NCBI RefSeq assembly: GCF_000512585.2
Contig: NC_089243.1
Span: 496,001-560,000 of the forward strand
DNA from: Kwoniella bestiolae CBS 10118
Taxonomy: Eukaryota > Basidiomycota > Tremellomycetes > Tremellales > Cryptococcaceae
Direction: 5' to 3'
Length of the DNA stretch: 64,000 bases
Positions within the stretch are counted from its first letter, which is position 1; each line of letters starts with the position of its first letter. The notes beneath the pieces were generated by a model. The model saw only the letters and a list, made by a program, of their open reading frames with translations, did no database searches and was not told the origin of the DNA. Shown piece after piece: positions 10,776 to 20,215 of the stretch. Made by a program: the position numbers and the translations under genes.

Positions 10776-11104
10776 ATCTTGCGAAAAGTATAAGCAGGAA
10801 GGTTTAGTATATAGTCAGTGTACCAGACCGTAGTTGTTGATAAAGGAAAGAGTGGGAGAGAGATTATGTGATGGGTTTAACATGACCTTCTTATATCTTG
10901 ATGCATCAATGAACGGGTACGAGTGGGGGAGATCCAATCAGATCCAAAGGATTACTATGTTACTTGTTGATTCCAAAGGCAGTGTAATCATATTAGTCAT
11001 ATCAGCAGCGCCTTGATCGCTTGTCAAAAACATTGTTAGCTGCTTGTCAAAAACATTGTTAGCATGTAAGCATGTATGTCGTGGGTCACGCCAAGCACGA
11101 TGTA
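10776..11104. other. Intergenic upstream of the HHE gene, 329 bp
   Basis: This is the 5' flank of the minus-strand HHE gene. Apart from the 23-bp tandem duplication at 11019-11063 and a TATATAC-like stretch near 10810 that is too close to the start codon to be a normal TATA box, I see nothing in it. Confidence 0.4.
11019..11063. repeat. Tandem duplication of a 23-bp unit
   Basis: The 22-bp string starting GCTTGTCAAAAACATTG and ending TTAGC occurs twice in succession at 11019-11040 and 11042-11063, separated by a single T. The copies are identical, so the duplication is recent. It lies upstream of the HHE gene. Confidence 0.9.
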
Positions 11105-11382
11105 TCACACACATGTTAGCATCTTTGTATTTGTGTAACAAGGGAAAGTCAATCGGGCATCCGGGTAGGATGAGTCGTAATGCACCTACGCACCAATGTG
11201 GCAGATCTGGGGCATAGCAGCACGTACCTCAGGTCTGAATAACAGATTATCAAATGACATTGCGTTCTTCAGATCACCCGTTGGAAAGTCAGAGTGACCT
11301 GCCAACATGAGGTCAGTGTCGCACTTGTTTTGCTGACAGATTGACAAGAAGATTACTGACCTATAAAGAAAGATACGCGCAT
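11105..11382 (-). CDS. Possible small gene or gene remnant
   Basis: Two exons join cleanly (11382-11361 and 11298-11228) to give MRVSFFIGHSDFPTGDLKNA followed by MSFDNLLFRPE, with GTCAGT and GTACGT donors. A third exon at 11185-11105 would extend this to a 57-aa protein, but it needs a 42-nt intron without a good branch site. I do not recognise the product. It may be an orphan gene or the surviving 5' piece of a larger gene between the HHE and NmrA genes. Confidence is low, and RNA evidence would decide. Confidence 0.25.
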
Positions 11383-11530
11383 CCCAGACACGAAAGTCCA
11401 TAGTAGAAGGGTGGGGATATCTTACAAACTCTGCATGTCACGTCCCACCTTACAAACGCAGCCTCAGTATCTTATGTACATGTGCCTATACTTTCAATCG
11501 TCGGAAGACAACGCGGAAGAGAGGAACTCC

Positions 11531-12958
11531 CTAGAAGTTCAAAAGCTCTTTAATCCCTTTATCGTTCTTTGCCCAAGTCCTGAAATCAGGTGCACCAGGA
11601 GCCAGAGCCTGAGAAGCTTTGACATCTCTGGTGATTCGTCTAGACGAGTGACGAAGGCGCTGTCAGCACATAGAAATTGACTCTGGAAACAGACAGAGTG
11701 TAGCTTGATACCCACTTTTCAACGAACAATCGCCAGTTCTTCCACATCTCTTCGCCCAACTGCTTCTTCATTCCATCGGAATTGAATGCCTCCGAAGTCA
11801 AGTGGAGAGAATCGACCTTCTTTCCGCTGATTTCAGAGAAGATCTGAGCAATCTCCGAGATGGTCTCCTCTCCTGAGACGGCGTAGAGGTCCTTGCCTGT
11901 GTGACATGAATGGTATCTGTTCGTTAGCGAGATTGCTCGCGACCAGAAGATACCGGGATGTGACCTGTAGGACAAATGGGACTTACCAATCCATTTATCC
12001 GGGTTATCAAACGCTTGTCTCACCCACAACCCAGTCTGAGCAACAGGTACACCGTAATACTTGGTATCGTCCAGTAAAGGTAGGACGAAGGTGTATGAGC
12101 CGTCTTCCTTCGGCCCTTGAATCAATTTGAACGATGTGATATTCTCAAAGTAGGCGGTGATAATCAGGTTGGTGAATGGGATGTGGTTGTCATAGGCCCA
12201 TTTGGAAGCTACGAGGGCGATGTCGGGTTAGCCTCCTGAAACTTTGAGATTGAGGGGGAAGGACGATCAGAAACGTCAAGAGAGGATATGCCACTTTAAG
12301 GACAGCCAACTCACCATCAGCCTTGGATTGCCAGTGAGGACATCCAGTGTTATCGTCCAAGCTTGAGTAGACGATGTGTTTCACACCAGCCTCCTTGGCG
12401 GCTTTCATAGCTTCTGTAGCTTGTCGGAACTCTTCTTTGGTGGTTGCATCGATATCATAGTTCTGGGTAGCGTAGATGTTCCAGACTATGATGCATCTCG
12501 TCAGCTCAACATAATATTGAAAGCGGTTGAAGGCGACGTTCTAGGGGAATTATCGAGATGAACGGGGAAAGGAGGTGAATTGGTCCCTCACTCACAATCA
12601 GCATTGATGAATAATCCATATGCGCCTTTGAGAGTCTCCTTGTAGCTGTTGACATCTGCGATATCTGCAGAAGCTACTCGAACGCCTTTGGCTTTGAGGG
12701 CTAGAGGTCAAAAATCGAAGGATCAGCATCAACATCAGCATCCAACGATGCTCAGGTATACTCAACACGGGTAGAAGGGAAGGGAAAGACTGTCATAGGA
12801 AATCGATTGGAGAGATACTCACCTTTAGCACCAGCGCCATCTACGTTCCTAGTCAACCCAATAACCTTGTATCCACCTTCAAGTAAGGCATCAACTACTG
12901 ATCCTCCCTGAGCACCTGTAGCGGTAAAGACGACGATGGTTTTATCTTGGTTGGACAT
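11531..12958 (-). CDS. NmrA-like NAD(P)-binding protein, copy 1
   Basis: A 315-aa member of the NmrA/HSCARG family of Rossmann-fold proteins, which sense the NAD(P)+/NAD(P)H state or act as atypical short-chain reductases. Six exons: 12958-12823, 12700-12596, 12485-12315, 12208-11987, 11896-11712 and 11659-11531. The protein opens MSNQDKTIVVFTATGAQGG, the glycine-rich TGxxGxQGG nucleotide-binding motif. KVIGLTRNVD follows, then the second-strand segment GVRVASADIAD, the KHIVYSSLDDNT core and the PVAQTGLWVRQAF segment typical of NmrA. The usual catalytic Tyr-x-x-x-Lys of true SDRs is not evident, in keeping with a sensor role. It is head to head with a second NmrA gene about 1 kb away. A TATATAAA element lies on the minus strand at 13084-13091, about 125 bp before the start. 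Confidence 0.9.
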
Positions 12959-13083
12959 GTTGAGTGGTGGTTTAGTGTTTTATCTAGAGATGTTGATGGA
13001 TCGAAGTGCTTGTATTGAACGAAGTTGAAGAGGATCGTTGAATTGATGAAGAAAAGGAAGAATGAAGTGTCGAAGTGACATGG

Positions 13084-13091
13084 TTTATATA
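13084..13091 (-). promoter_or_regulatory. TATA box of NmrA copy 1
   Basis: TATATAAA on the minus strand, about 125 bp upstream of the start codon at 12958. Distance and sequence fit a fungal TATA element; function is inferred. Confidence 0.5.
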
Positions 13092-13905
13092 TCTTTTAAA
13101 ATCGTTGTAGTATACGAAAGGAAACGTTTCTTACGGATTCACTTTGTCATCTACCAGTTGATTACCTGGTACTCGGGAATGATTGTAAATCATCCATCAA
13201 GGTGGATTACTCATTCCAATCTATAACACGATGTATCATCTTCGAGTGCGATTTTCACGGGACAGATCGTTGCCCCACTTCTTCAACTGCTGATTACCTA
13301 CTCAGGCACGGTATATGTGTAATCAAACCTACCAACCTCGCACATACCTCGGAGTTACCCCGGATGACTTTGACCCCGTTGGAAACGATAACCTGTCCGA
13401 TAAGATACGATACGATACTATACATGCACAAGCTCAATTCGGTATCATGGTGCGTGTTCGACTTGTCGATATGTTACAGCATGACAGTCAAGTCGTTGCG
13501 AACTATGGTGAAAGCCTTGTACATATCTGCCTCTGACTCTGACTGATCTCCAATAGAGTTGGTCAGGAACCACTTGCTACATCCTCGTGGGAGATCGGCA
13601 TTCTTCCGGCTCGAAGAATACTTTCGTACGAGTACTTGCGTGGAATTCCGAGTGGTCAGCTGCTGATTCTCACCTTGTAACCTTAGGTAGGAATGACTGG
13701 TACAAATCATGCTTGTTTGAGGAAGAAGAATCTCGCTGGATTACATGTACACAGAAGTATACATATGCACTAGCCGTGGGAAAATTCAGATCCAAAAGGG
13801 TCACGAGACCAGCCTCAAGAAGGGGTGGTCGTACGTCAAAAAGAAGAAATCATCAATATGGTCATAGTCATAACCGGCCCCCTAGTCAAGCATCTTGAGA
13901 ATATT

Positions 13906-13913
13906 TATAAATA
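13906..13913 (+). promoter_or_regulatory. TATA box of NmrA copy 2
   Basis: TATAAATA about 78 bp upstream of the ATG at 13991, in the expected orientation. The role is inferred from position. Confidence 0.55.
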
Positions 13914-13990
13914 GTCGACTATGCCTCTCTGCTGTTCTTTTCGACTTGACCTTCACCTTCACTGGTTGACCAAATTTATTCATACTCAAC

Positions 13991-15374
13991 ATGCAAGGAG
14001 AAAACGGAACGACCACTCAAGCTCGAGATGGGATTGTCGATGGGCATTCCAGCGACAAGAAGAAATTCGTAGTTTTTACTGCTACCGGTGATCAAGGTGA
14101 ATCGGTATGTAGATACCTTCTGAAAGATGGTCAGTGGGATGTGATTGGCATCACCAGGAATGTATCGAGCGAAGGTGCAAAAGGTAAGTATTTTGTCCAT
14201 TATGAATATGAGGGAGGGTTGACTTCCGAGATATGATATAGAGCTCGATAAGTTGGGTGTTCGAGTGGTTCAAGGGGATATGGAGGATCCCTCATCGTAT
14301 GCAAGATACCTCAAAGGTGCATATGGCGCATTTGTCAATGCCGATTGTGAGTCTATTTATCTGAGCTTCAATTCACATCTCCTCTCCTGACTGCTCGACG
14401 ACCCTCACTTGCGTACCTCATCCATTCCAAATAAGCTGACGTGAGATCCCCACCCTTCAGTCTGGGCACCATACTACGCATCATCCTCCAACCCCAGCAT
14501 AGCCTCTGAGACAGAATACAAACACTCCAAAAACGCCATCGACGAATGCATCAAAGCAGAACTCAAGCATGTAGTCTATTCGACGCTGGACGATCTGGGC
14601 GAAGATGGTATTCCTCATTTCGATTCCAAAGCGAACGGTGAGCTAGCTCGATTCTTCGCCTGACCTCCTTCCTTCTGTTGATATGCTCGCACCCTTTTTG
14701 CAGTCTCAAAATACATCAGGACGACTTCCCTGCCCACCACCCATTTGATCACTTCGTACTACTTCTCAAACGCTATCAAATTCGGTCAGATCAAGCGAGA
14801 CAAACATGGCACATTATTGCTAGCTACGCCCGCTCCTGATGACTGTCCGATTCCTGGATATGCTGTTGAGCAGACCGGAGCGTGGGTGTTGAAAGCTTTG
14901 AATGAGCCTGACAAGTTTATCGGTAGGTTCAGTTCAAGTCTAGTCTTACAGTATCTCTCGATAATGAGATGTTTACTGAATCGAGGTATATATGATAGGC
15001 AAAACCATATATGCCTGTTCAGACATCCTGACAGTTTCAGAGATGGCATCGACCCTCACCGATGTGGCAGAAGCGAAATTCGATACCCTTGGTCTGACCA
15101 GGGAAGAGTTCTATTCGGACGGTTTTAGGTGTAAGAATGATAAGGAGCTGTGGTTGAACTTTGAGCTGTTCTACAGGAAGTGAGTGTACGAGATTGGGAT
15201 CTCTCCCACACAACATATCAGCGCTACAATACCTCTGGCTGACGAGTTGACTTCACTCTCTGCAGACTCGCCAAGAGGGATGTACAGAAGAGCAAAGAGC
15301 TTGCCCCTGAACAGTGGAGTTTCAGAGAATGGGCGGAACAGAACCATGAGTTTAGGAAAGTAGCGGGAATATAA
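13991..15374 (+). CDS. NmrA-like NAD(P)-binding protein, copy 2
   Basis: Paralogue of the preceding gene, 327 aa in six exons: 13991-14183, 14242-14346, 14461-14637, 14704-14922, 14999-15179 and 15266-15374. A 24-residue hydrophilic leader precedes KKFVVFTATGDQGESV, a variant of the TGxxGxQGG dinucleotide loop in which the last glycine pair is replaced by Glu-Ser. It continues DVIGITRNVSSEGAK, GVRVVQGDMEDPSSY, KHVVYSTLDDLGEDG and YAVEQTGAWVLKALNEPDKF, parallel to copy 1 throughout. Exon phases are also parallel, showing duplication. Divergence is much higher than expected for a redundant copy, and the altered glycine loop suggests changed cofactor binding; this is inference. The protein ends WAEQNHEFRKVAGI. 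Confidence 0.88.
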
Positions 15375-15790
15375 ATGGCAGAGACGGTGAATCATACGGT
15401 GAGATCACTTGGACATTTATAACTTATGTACCGAATCGTCAACCTCCTGATTTGACATTCAAAATGAAACCTGTGACATATTACATGTCAATATTGGAAT
15501 TAAGTTTGCCAATTCGAAGGCATGCTCCCATATGACGTATCAGCATATCCTGTAACTCCTTTCATCGTTGTTTCGCTGTGATGATTTTTGTCTTCCACCT
15601 CCTTTGCCACTCTGGGTGCAGTGGCGAGACAAGCTGCGCGTCAGTTGTATCGATCCAGCCCGCGAAAGGGTATATAAGACCTTTCGTTCACCTACTGAAC
15701 CATACACTTCACTTCTTATTCATATCACAATCCTTTGCCCGACTTGGAGAGCAAATCGATCGTGAACCTGTCTGCTTACCACCTACCGCA
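15375..15790. other. Intergenic, 416 bp
   Basis: It contains the 3' flank of NmrA copy 2 and the promoter of the next gene, including a TATATAA at 15671-15677, about 115 bp before that gene's start codon. Nothing else stands out. Confidence 0.45.
15671..15677 (+). promoter_or_regulatory. TATA box of the unknown gene at 15791
   Basis: TATATAA lies about 115 bp before the ATG at 15791. It supports that start and suggests a regulated rather than housekeeping promoter. Confidence 0.5.
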
Positions 15791-16993
15791 ATGTCAGAGC
15801 ATCACCATAATCACCCTTCGCCACAGGATGAAAACAGTGATAATCCATCTATCGCAGAGGTAAGAAATGGCCGTCGTCGTTCTGTTCCCCCAGAGGACGT
15901 CTACCTACCGTAATAAAGTAAAGGACAGATATGCTGATTCCGCTGTATCAAATATGCGTAGGGTGGTCTACCACTTCCCTCAAATCCATCCGAATGGGGA
16001 TGGTTGAAGCCCCCAAAGCTCCATGATTTCGACAAACAAGGAGAGATACCCGACCTGCTCAACGATATGGACGATTGGCACAGGCGTTTGAGAGAGACGT
16101 AAGTTTATTTTTATCTCATAACCATGTTGATGAGACAGGCAGACACTGATCCACGGTCTTCAACAAACAAGGTGGAACCAAGAAGTCCCCGCTGAATCCC
16201 CATGGTCTCCATATACTGCAAAAGAATTGGTATCTGGTAGATATGTACCATCTGGTACTGGTAAATTGCCTCCATTCCGTCGCTTTCGTAATACTTCTGC
16301 CCGCTGATGCGCGTTGCAAATACAGGACGAGCCACAACCTCTCAAAGTGGAGGGACTGGCTCATCCCATGAAGTCGATGGAGAACACCGAGAAGATGTAC
16401 CTGTACTTGGGCCTAACGATACTAGACCACCTACCTCTAAAGGTCGACCCTACAGAGCCAAAATCAGGTCTGGCACATCTCGGCTAGTGCCTTTTTACAA
16501 CCTAACCGAAGCTGGAGCCCTAGCTTTCCATTCCGAGCTTGATACTGACGTAGACACTTCTAAAGGGTCCAATCTGACTGCCTTGCGAACCGGATCGGCC
16601 TGGGTTGGAAAAACAAGCGCAGAAGATACGTTCTACCAGAGAGGGGGAATGTCGGAAGCAAAGATTGCCAGATTGAAATCCATCGCCTCCAAGGATGTGC
16701 AAGGTGTGTCGGGTGAAAGTTGGTGTGAGGTGGATGGATGGATCTGATGAGTTCAGGGTAAACATGGTGTTTACAGTATCCAATATTTACATATTACCTC
16801 TCATCCCCTCTCTTATTCACTCATGCACTGTATACAGTACACATGCTGAACAGGACATCAAGAACCACATCTCTGCTGTGAAAACGAGCACATTCGCAAG
16901 AATACCCAGGACCGATTGTACCGCCGAATATTCGGGTGGCAAAATGAGAAAGAGTGGATGAGCCCTTTGCCACTTCCCCTTGGCCTCGTTTGA
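15791..16993 (+). CDS. Unrecognised protein, five exons
   Basis: I do not recognise this 270-aa protein. Exons are 15791-15859, 15962-16098, 16172-16260, 16326-16703 and 16854-16993, and all junctions keep frame. It is hydrophilic, with a His/Asp-rich start (MSEHHHNHPSPQDENSD), a Trp-rich segment (EWGWLKPPKLHDF, DMDDWHRRLRE), and a GTG-rich linker. A long Ser/Thr/Gly region follows (NLTEAGALAFHSELDTD), and the C-terminal exon reads CCENEHIRKNTQDRLYRRIF and ends EKEWMSPLPLPLGLV. There is no signal peptide or membrane segment. The last intron (150 nt) is the least certain: I chose the acceptor at 16853 because it gives an aromatic, charged C-terminal exon, while other acceptors give short poor tails. 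It borders the orphan small-ORF cluster and may be lineage-specific. Confidence 0.65.
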
Positions 16994-17825
16994 TCCATTC
17001 AGATCCAGGTGCATTCCAGCCGATCTTAGTATGTATGCTAGCCGAGGGATAGTCAAATCCTTCGAATTCACTCTGGACGCTGATACAGATGCTGCGAATC
17101 AACCGATAGATATCTCCATCGGCGCAGTCGGAGAAACGGGTCGGGCTGCAAACGAGCTTGTGAGTTCGGGCCTGGAGGACTCGTGCCTTTGTAAAAGGGG
17201 TTATTGTCTGACCAGATCGATTGGCTGAGGGAATACCGCTTCGAGGGACGTCCATGATATATCGGCTGCACCATGAAGAAAAACTTACATCACTTGCAGA
17301 TACTGTTCGTGCTTAGATGTATTTGGCATAGGTTAAGTTGAGTGCGAGAGGCTGGATCGGAGAGCGGGGTAGGATAGTACATGCCACTCATGTCAATACA
17401 ATCAAGCACGCGCGACAAGTTGAGGATGACCTTCTTGCCTGTTGCCGACAAGCTCGCCACGCAGTGGGTGCTTGCCTGGAAGAGCCGGCATGCTTTACAT
17501 GTGGTGTGTCTGTGAATAGAGCGAGTAGCCATGAACACTTGAAAACAAGGGATGGGTGAAGCTGAGGAACGGATGCTGTGCAGTGTGATTGTGCGAAGTT
17601 GACCAACCTTTCGTCTAATTTTGAACAATAGAACAAACGGGCCGTTAAACAGCAAGCATGTCTTGCAGGATGGAGGAGCATTGCTGAGTATTTAGGTTCC
17701 TATTCACTTCCTGCTACTCCCTGCTACTCCCTGCTACTCCCTGCTACTCCCTGCTACTCCCTGCTACTCCCTGCTGCTCCCCGCTCATTCCTATTAACTT
17801 CCCACTACTACCCGTTGACTTCCCG
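16994..17825. other. Intergenic with minisatellite, 832 bp
   Basis: Open frames occur here on both strands, up to 144 codons on the minus strand overlapping the previous gene, but none has splice context, family motifs or consistent codon use. The only clear structure is the 10-bp tandem repeat at 17711-17780 and its decayed continuation to about 17880. Confidence 0.45.
17711..17780. repeat. 10-bp minisatellite (CTGCTACTCC)n
   Basis: Six perfect copies of CTGCTACTCC occupy 17711-17770, with a seventh copy bearing one change (CTGCTGCTCC) to 17780. Imperfect relatives (CCGCTCATTCC, CCCACTACTACC, CCCGCTACTCC) continue to about 17880, as in a decaying array. The repeat is pyrimidine-rich on this strand. 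It sits next to the orphan ORF cluster. Confidence 0.95.
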
Positions 17826-18017
17826 TCACTCCTCGCTCATTACCATTTCCTTCCCGCTACTCCCTGCCACACCCTGTTCAAACTCCGCCAGTCCCCATTC
17901 ACTCTCCGATACTGAAACGACTGTAAAATGCACGCGTCCGTGAGGTGCGCCTGGTGGGTCCATACCTTTGTATTTGAGATCCCATGCTTGCCACTTTACG
18001 ACCGGCGAAAAGTTCAT
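17826..18017 (-). CDS. Possible fourth member of the orphan small-protein family
   Basis: An intronless frame of 63 codons from the ATG at 18017, open without ATG to 18059. The central part, HGRVHFTVVSVSESEWGLAE, lines up by eye with NGHVNYVKYVNISEEGLWDL of the ORF at 20216, and KWQAWDLKYKG resembles the corresponding Trp-rich strand. It is on the opposite strand, about 100 bp from the next family member and beside the minisatellite. The similarity is weak and could be chance; no function is suggested. Confidence 0.3.
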   Translation of the reverse strand: MNFSPVVKWQAWDLKYKGMDPPGAPHGRVHFTVVSVSESEWGLAEFEQGVAGSSGKEMVMSEE

Positions 18018-18116
18018 GTCTGACGGAATATATGGGACATACGTAGTACAACACTTCACTGATTTTTTTGAGCTTCCAATTTCCTGGTTCCCGTGGCCTG
18101 ATTATCTATTGACAGT

Positions 18117-18569
18117 ATGCAAGACAACTCGCCACCACGGTCTATTTATCCATCAATCAATCGGCAGTACGACTGGCTGACCGGAGAGCAGCTGAAAAGA
18201 TCTTATCCTCATGAGCTCCAAAGTACCCGCCGACCAGGGAGCAGCATTCGACTCAATGTAGGATATGATAATACCCTAACTCACACTGCTTGGATCACTG
18301 AACAACAAGGTCGCGACCTGTTGAACGCTCTTTCAAGGCTTCGTAGGGACGATGATGATTCTAGGCTCTCTTATTGGGCGTTCATCTTTAGAACTAATTC
18401 AATATTTCCTGAAATAGAGGATGATTCATCGAGACAAGTTATTTCAGTGGCAAATTTGACAGAGATCGAAGCCAAAGAAGCACTCCAAAGCTTGCGTCCC
18501 TTCTCCCAACATGACCAAACAATACTTGGACCTCGTCAATTTGTATCTTTGGGAAGGAGTGAGGGCTAA
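18117..18569 (+). CDS. Orphan small protein A
   Basis: An intronless 150-aa ORF that I do not recognise. It is hydrophilic, without signal peptide, membrane span or known domain. The segment from about residue 44, RLNVGYDNTLTHTAWITEQQ, through LSYWAFIFRTNS to VISVANLTEIEAKEALQSL, resembles the ORFs starting at 19040 and 20216 in order and spacing. It includes a Thr-His near the start, a conserved Trp/Tyr strand and a closing Asn-x-Ser/Thr-Glu helix start. Lack of introns in an intron-rich genome and the tandem arrangement suggest a young, fast-evolving family. The start is the first ATG in frame. Confidence 0.5.
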   Translation: MQDNSPPRSIYPSINRQYDWLTGEQLKRSYPHELQSTRRPGSSIRLNVGYDNTLTHTAWITEQQGRDLLNALSRLRRDDDDSRLSYWAFIFRTNSIFPEIEDDSSRQVISVANLTEIEAKEALQSLRPFSQHDQTILGPRQFVSLGRSEG

Positions 18570-19039
18570 GTGGCTGGGAAAACTCGTTCAATGCATGCTT
18601 AGTTGTCCCATTGCTTCGAATATCGCAAAAGCGGCCGTTGTGACCTATTTGCCACTTATCACCGATGTCCTTTGGTTGAGCCTAGGTGTTCAAACGGAGC
18701 GCGGTTCCAGGCCCTCGGGTAGTGTGATTTGCTCACACTGCGAAGTATCGCGTTTACACGCTTCTGATAATCCAGACGCCACTCCTTTCTGTGGGTCGTC
18801 GCCCCAATTCGATGACGCAATCGCCAGTCGATCTTTCCTTTCGAGCTGGACTTAGACTAGTCCTAAATCGTGTTGCAAATACTCCTCGGCGAAAGTTTCG
18901 AGTCGAACTCTCCGGTCCATGCTTTATAAAGCGCATAATCGAGCAAAGGTATTTCACTTATCTCTCGCTCCCATTCCCCAATCGATCCGTCTCATCAATT
19001 TACCGACCGAATTCCAAACAACCCCTCAAGTGCGACAAT
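18570..19039. other. Spacer between orphan ORFs A and B, 470 bp
   Basis: The frame of ORF B is open upstream through most of this spacer, with an ATG at 18812, so a longer B protein of about 181 aa is possible. The TATAAA at 18925-18930 argues instead that transcription starts downstream of that ATG. Confidence 0.4.
18925..18930 (+). promoter_or_regulatory. TATA box of orphan ORF B
   Basis: TATAAA about 110 bp before the ATG at 19040. It favours that start over the upstream in-frame ATG at 18812. Confidence 0.45.
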
Positions 19040-19357
19040 ATGAGTATTTTTAGTCATCGATTCCCAACAGAGAGCAAAAGCCAAGCTGCCTCTGAAGGGC
19101 GAGAACACCAAATTACGTTGGCCGACACGCAGACCGATGACGATCCCCAAATGGGATACATCACGGCTAATCAAGCTGGCGAATACGATCAACAGATGCG
19201 GCTCAAGTGGAATGACAATCCACAGGGACGATACCGAGTCAAATTAACCGATGAATCAGGTCAATCGACAGTACGGTACACCGACAACTCGGAAGATTAT
19301 TATGCCCTTGGAAACAGTATGGAGCGTTATAGCAATGCCAATGGCTCATTGAATTAG
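19040..19357 (+). CDS. Orphan small protein B
   Basis: An intronless ORF of 105 aa from the ATG at 19040, or about 181 aa from 18812. The product is hydrophilic and Asp/Asn/Gln-rich: QITLADTQTDDDPQMGYITA, then NQAGEYDQQMRLKWNDNPQG, then YRVKLTDESGQSTVRYTDNS. It aligns by eye with protein C over nearly its whole length, sharing a Leu then Asp-Thr opening, Thr-x-x-Gln-Ala-x-Glu, a terminal Met before a variable loop, a Tyr strand, a Gly-x-x-x-Val-x-Tyr strand and a final Arg-(Tyr/Phe)...Asn tail. The repeated strand/turn pattern suggests a small beta-rich fold. Function is unknown. Confidence 0.5.
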   Translation: MSIFSHRFPTESKSQAASEGREHQITLADTQTDDDPQMGYITANQAGEYDQQMRLKWNDNPQGRYRVKLTDESGQSTVRYTDNSEDYYALGNSMERYSNANGSLN

Positions 19358-20215
19358 CAGTGTATGAGACACGGGAATGAATGGATTGGAGACCGCTATG
19401 TTGGGCGGACAGGGAAGTATGAAGATACTGTATGGCAATGAGTGGATTCGGAAATTCACAGTCGACTGTGATGTGGGAGAAAAGAGGTACTGTAGTAGCT
19501 TGCAGAAGATGAACAACAGACTGACCCTTGTCAACTCAGACTGCCTCTTCCTCCTTTGACGTACCGCAGGCACCTAGAGCGGCAGGGATGTGAGGACCCG
19601 CGTACAGTCCTTCCAGAAAATACCAGTGTCCTTCAAATAAGTTAATTGAGAAAAGTCACGCTCCCAAAATTAAACCAAATAATTGTCCACTCTGATCCCC
19701 ACACAATTTATGTCGCTACGCTCATAATCTCTGCTCGCTCAGCAGCTCACAATATGCGACTTTGCTATCCCAGTGAGTAGTGAATTTGAATTTGACCAGA
19801 TTCAACAGAACTCAAAGGCATCGCAATTCTGACTTTGCCCTAATTTCCAATACAACTCTTGGATAGGTGATGACGTTATGGCGAAACTGTCCTTTGATGA
19901 TGGCTTCTAAGCGAAACCATGAATCTCCTTTGCATAATTCGTAGTGAACCCTACTAATCTGACTCGGACCTTAAGCTTGAGTCTTACTTCCCTTGTGCTC
20001 AACAAGTATGTTCCGAGTTCGAAGACCGGTACGTGCCTCAAGTCCCGAGGAAGGCAATGCAGGGAAATTGAAAGTACTGTATTAAGTCCGCCCTATGCCA
20101 CTGTGTCATTCGAGAGCGGCTATTGAACAGCAGCCACAGTACTACCCATCGTCACGAATCTTCCGAGGGCAGTCAAAGCCAAGATCTCCCCAGTAACTGA
20201 CTGCCATCCCCGCCC
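19358..20215. other. Spacer between orphan ORFs B and C, 858 bp
   Basis: Frames of up to about 75 codons occur on both strands without splice context or similarity to the neighbouring family. I see no repeat or RNA gene here. Confidence 0.4.

Larger units (their letters stand above)
12959..13990. other. Divergent intergenic region between the two NmrA-like genes, 1.03 kb
   Basis: It holds the two promoters, each with a TATA-type element (13084-13091 minus, 13906-13913 plus). Open frames of about 100 codons on both strands lack splice context and family motifs, so I treat the rest as non-coding. Confidence 0.45.

Noticed and set aside
16854..16961. Alternative last exon of the unknown gene ending KMRKSG
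   Set aside because: It requires a different donor and gives a low-complexity tail; the frame ending PLPLPLGLV splices from the better donor at 16704.
16821..17255. Minus-strand open frame of 144 codons
   Set aside because: It overlaps the last exon of the unknown gene at 15791-16993, has no family motif, and its composition is erratic.
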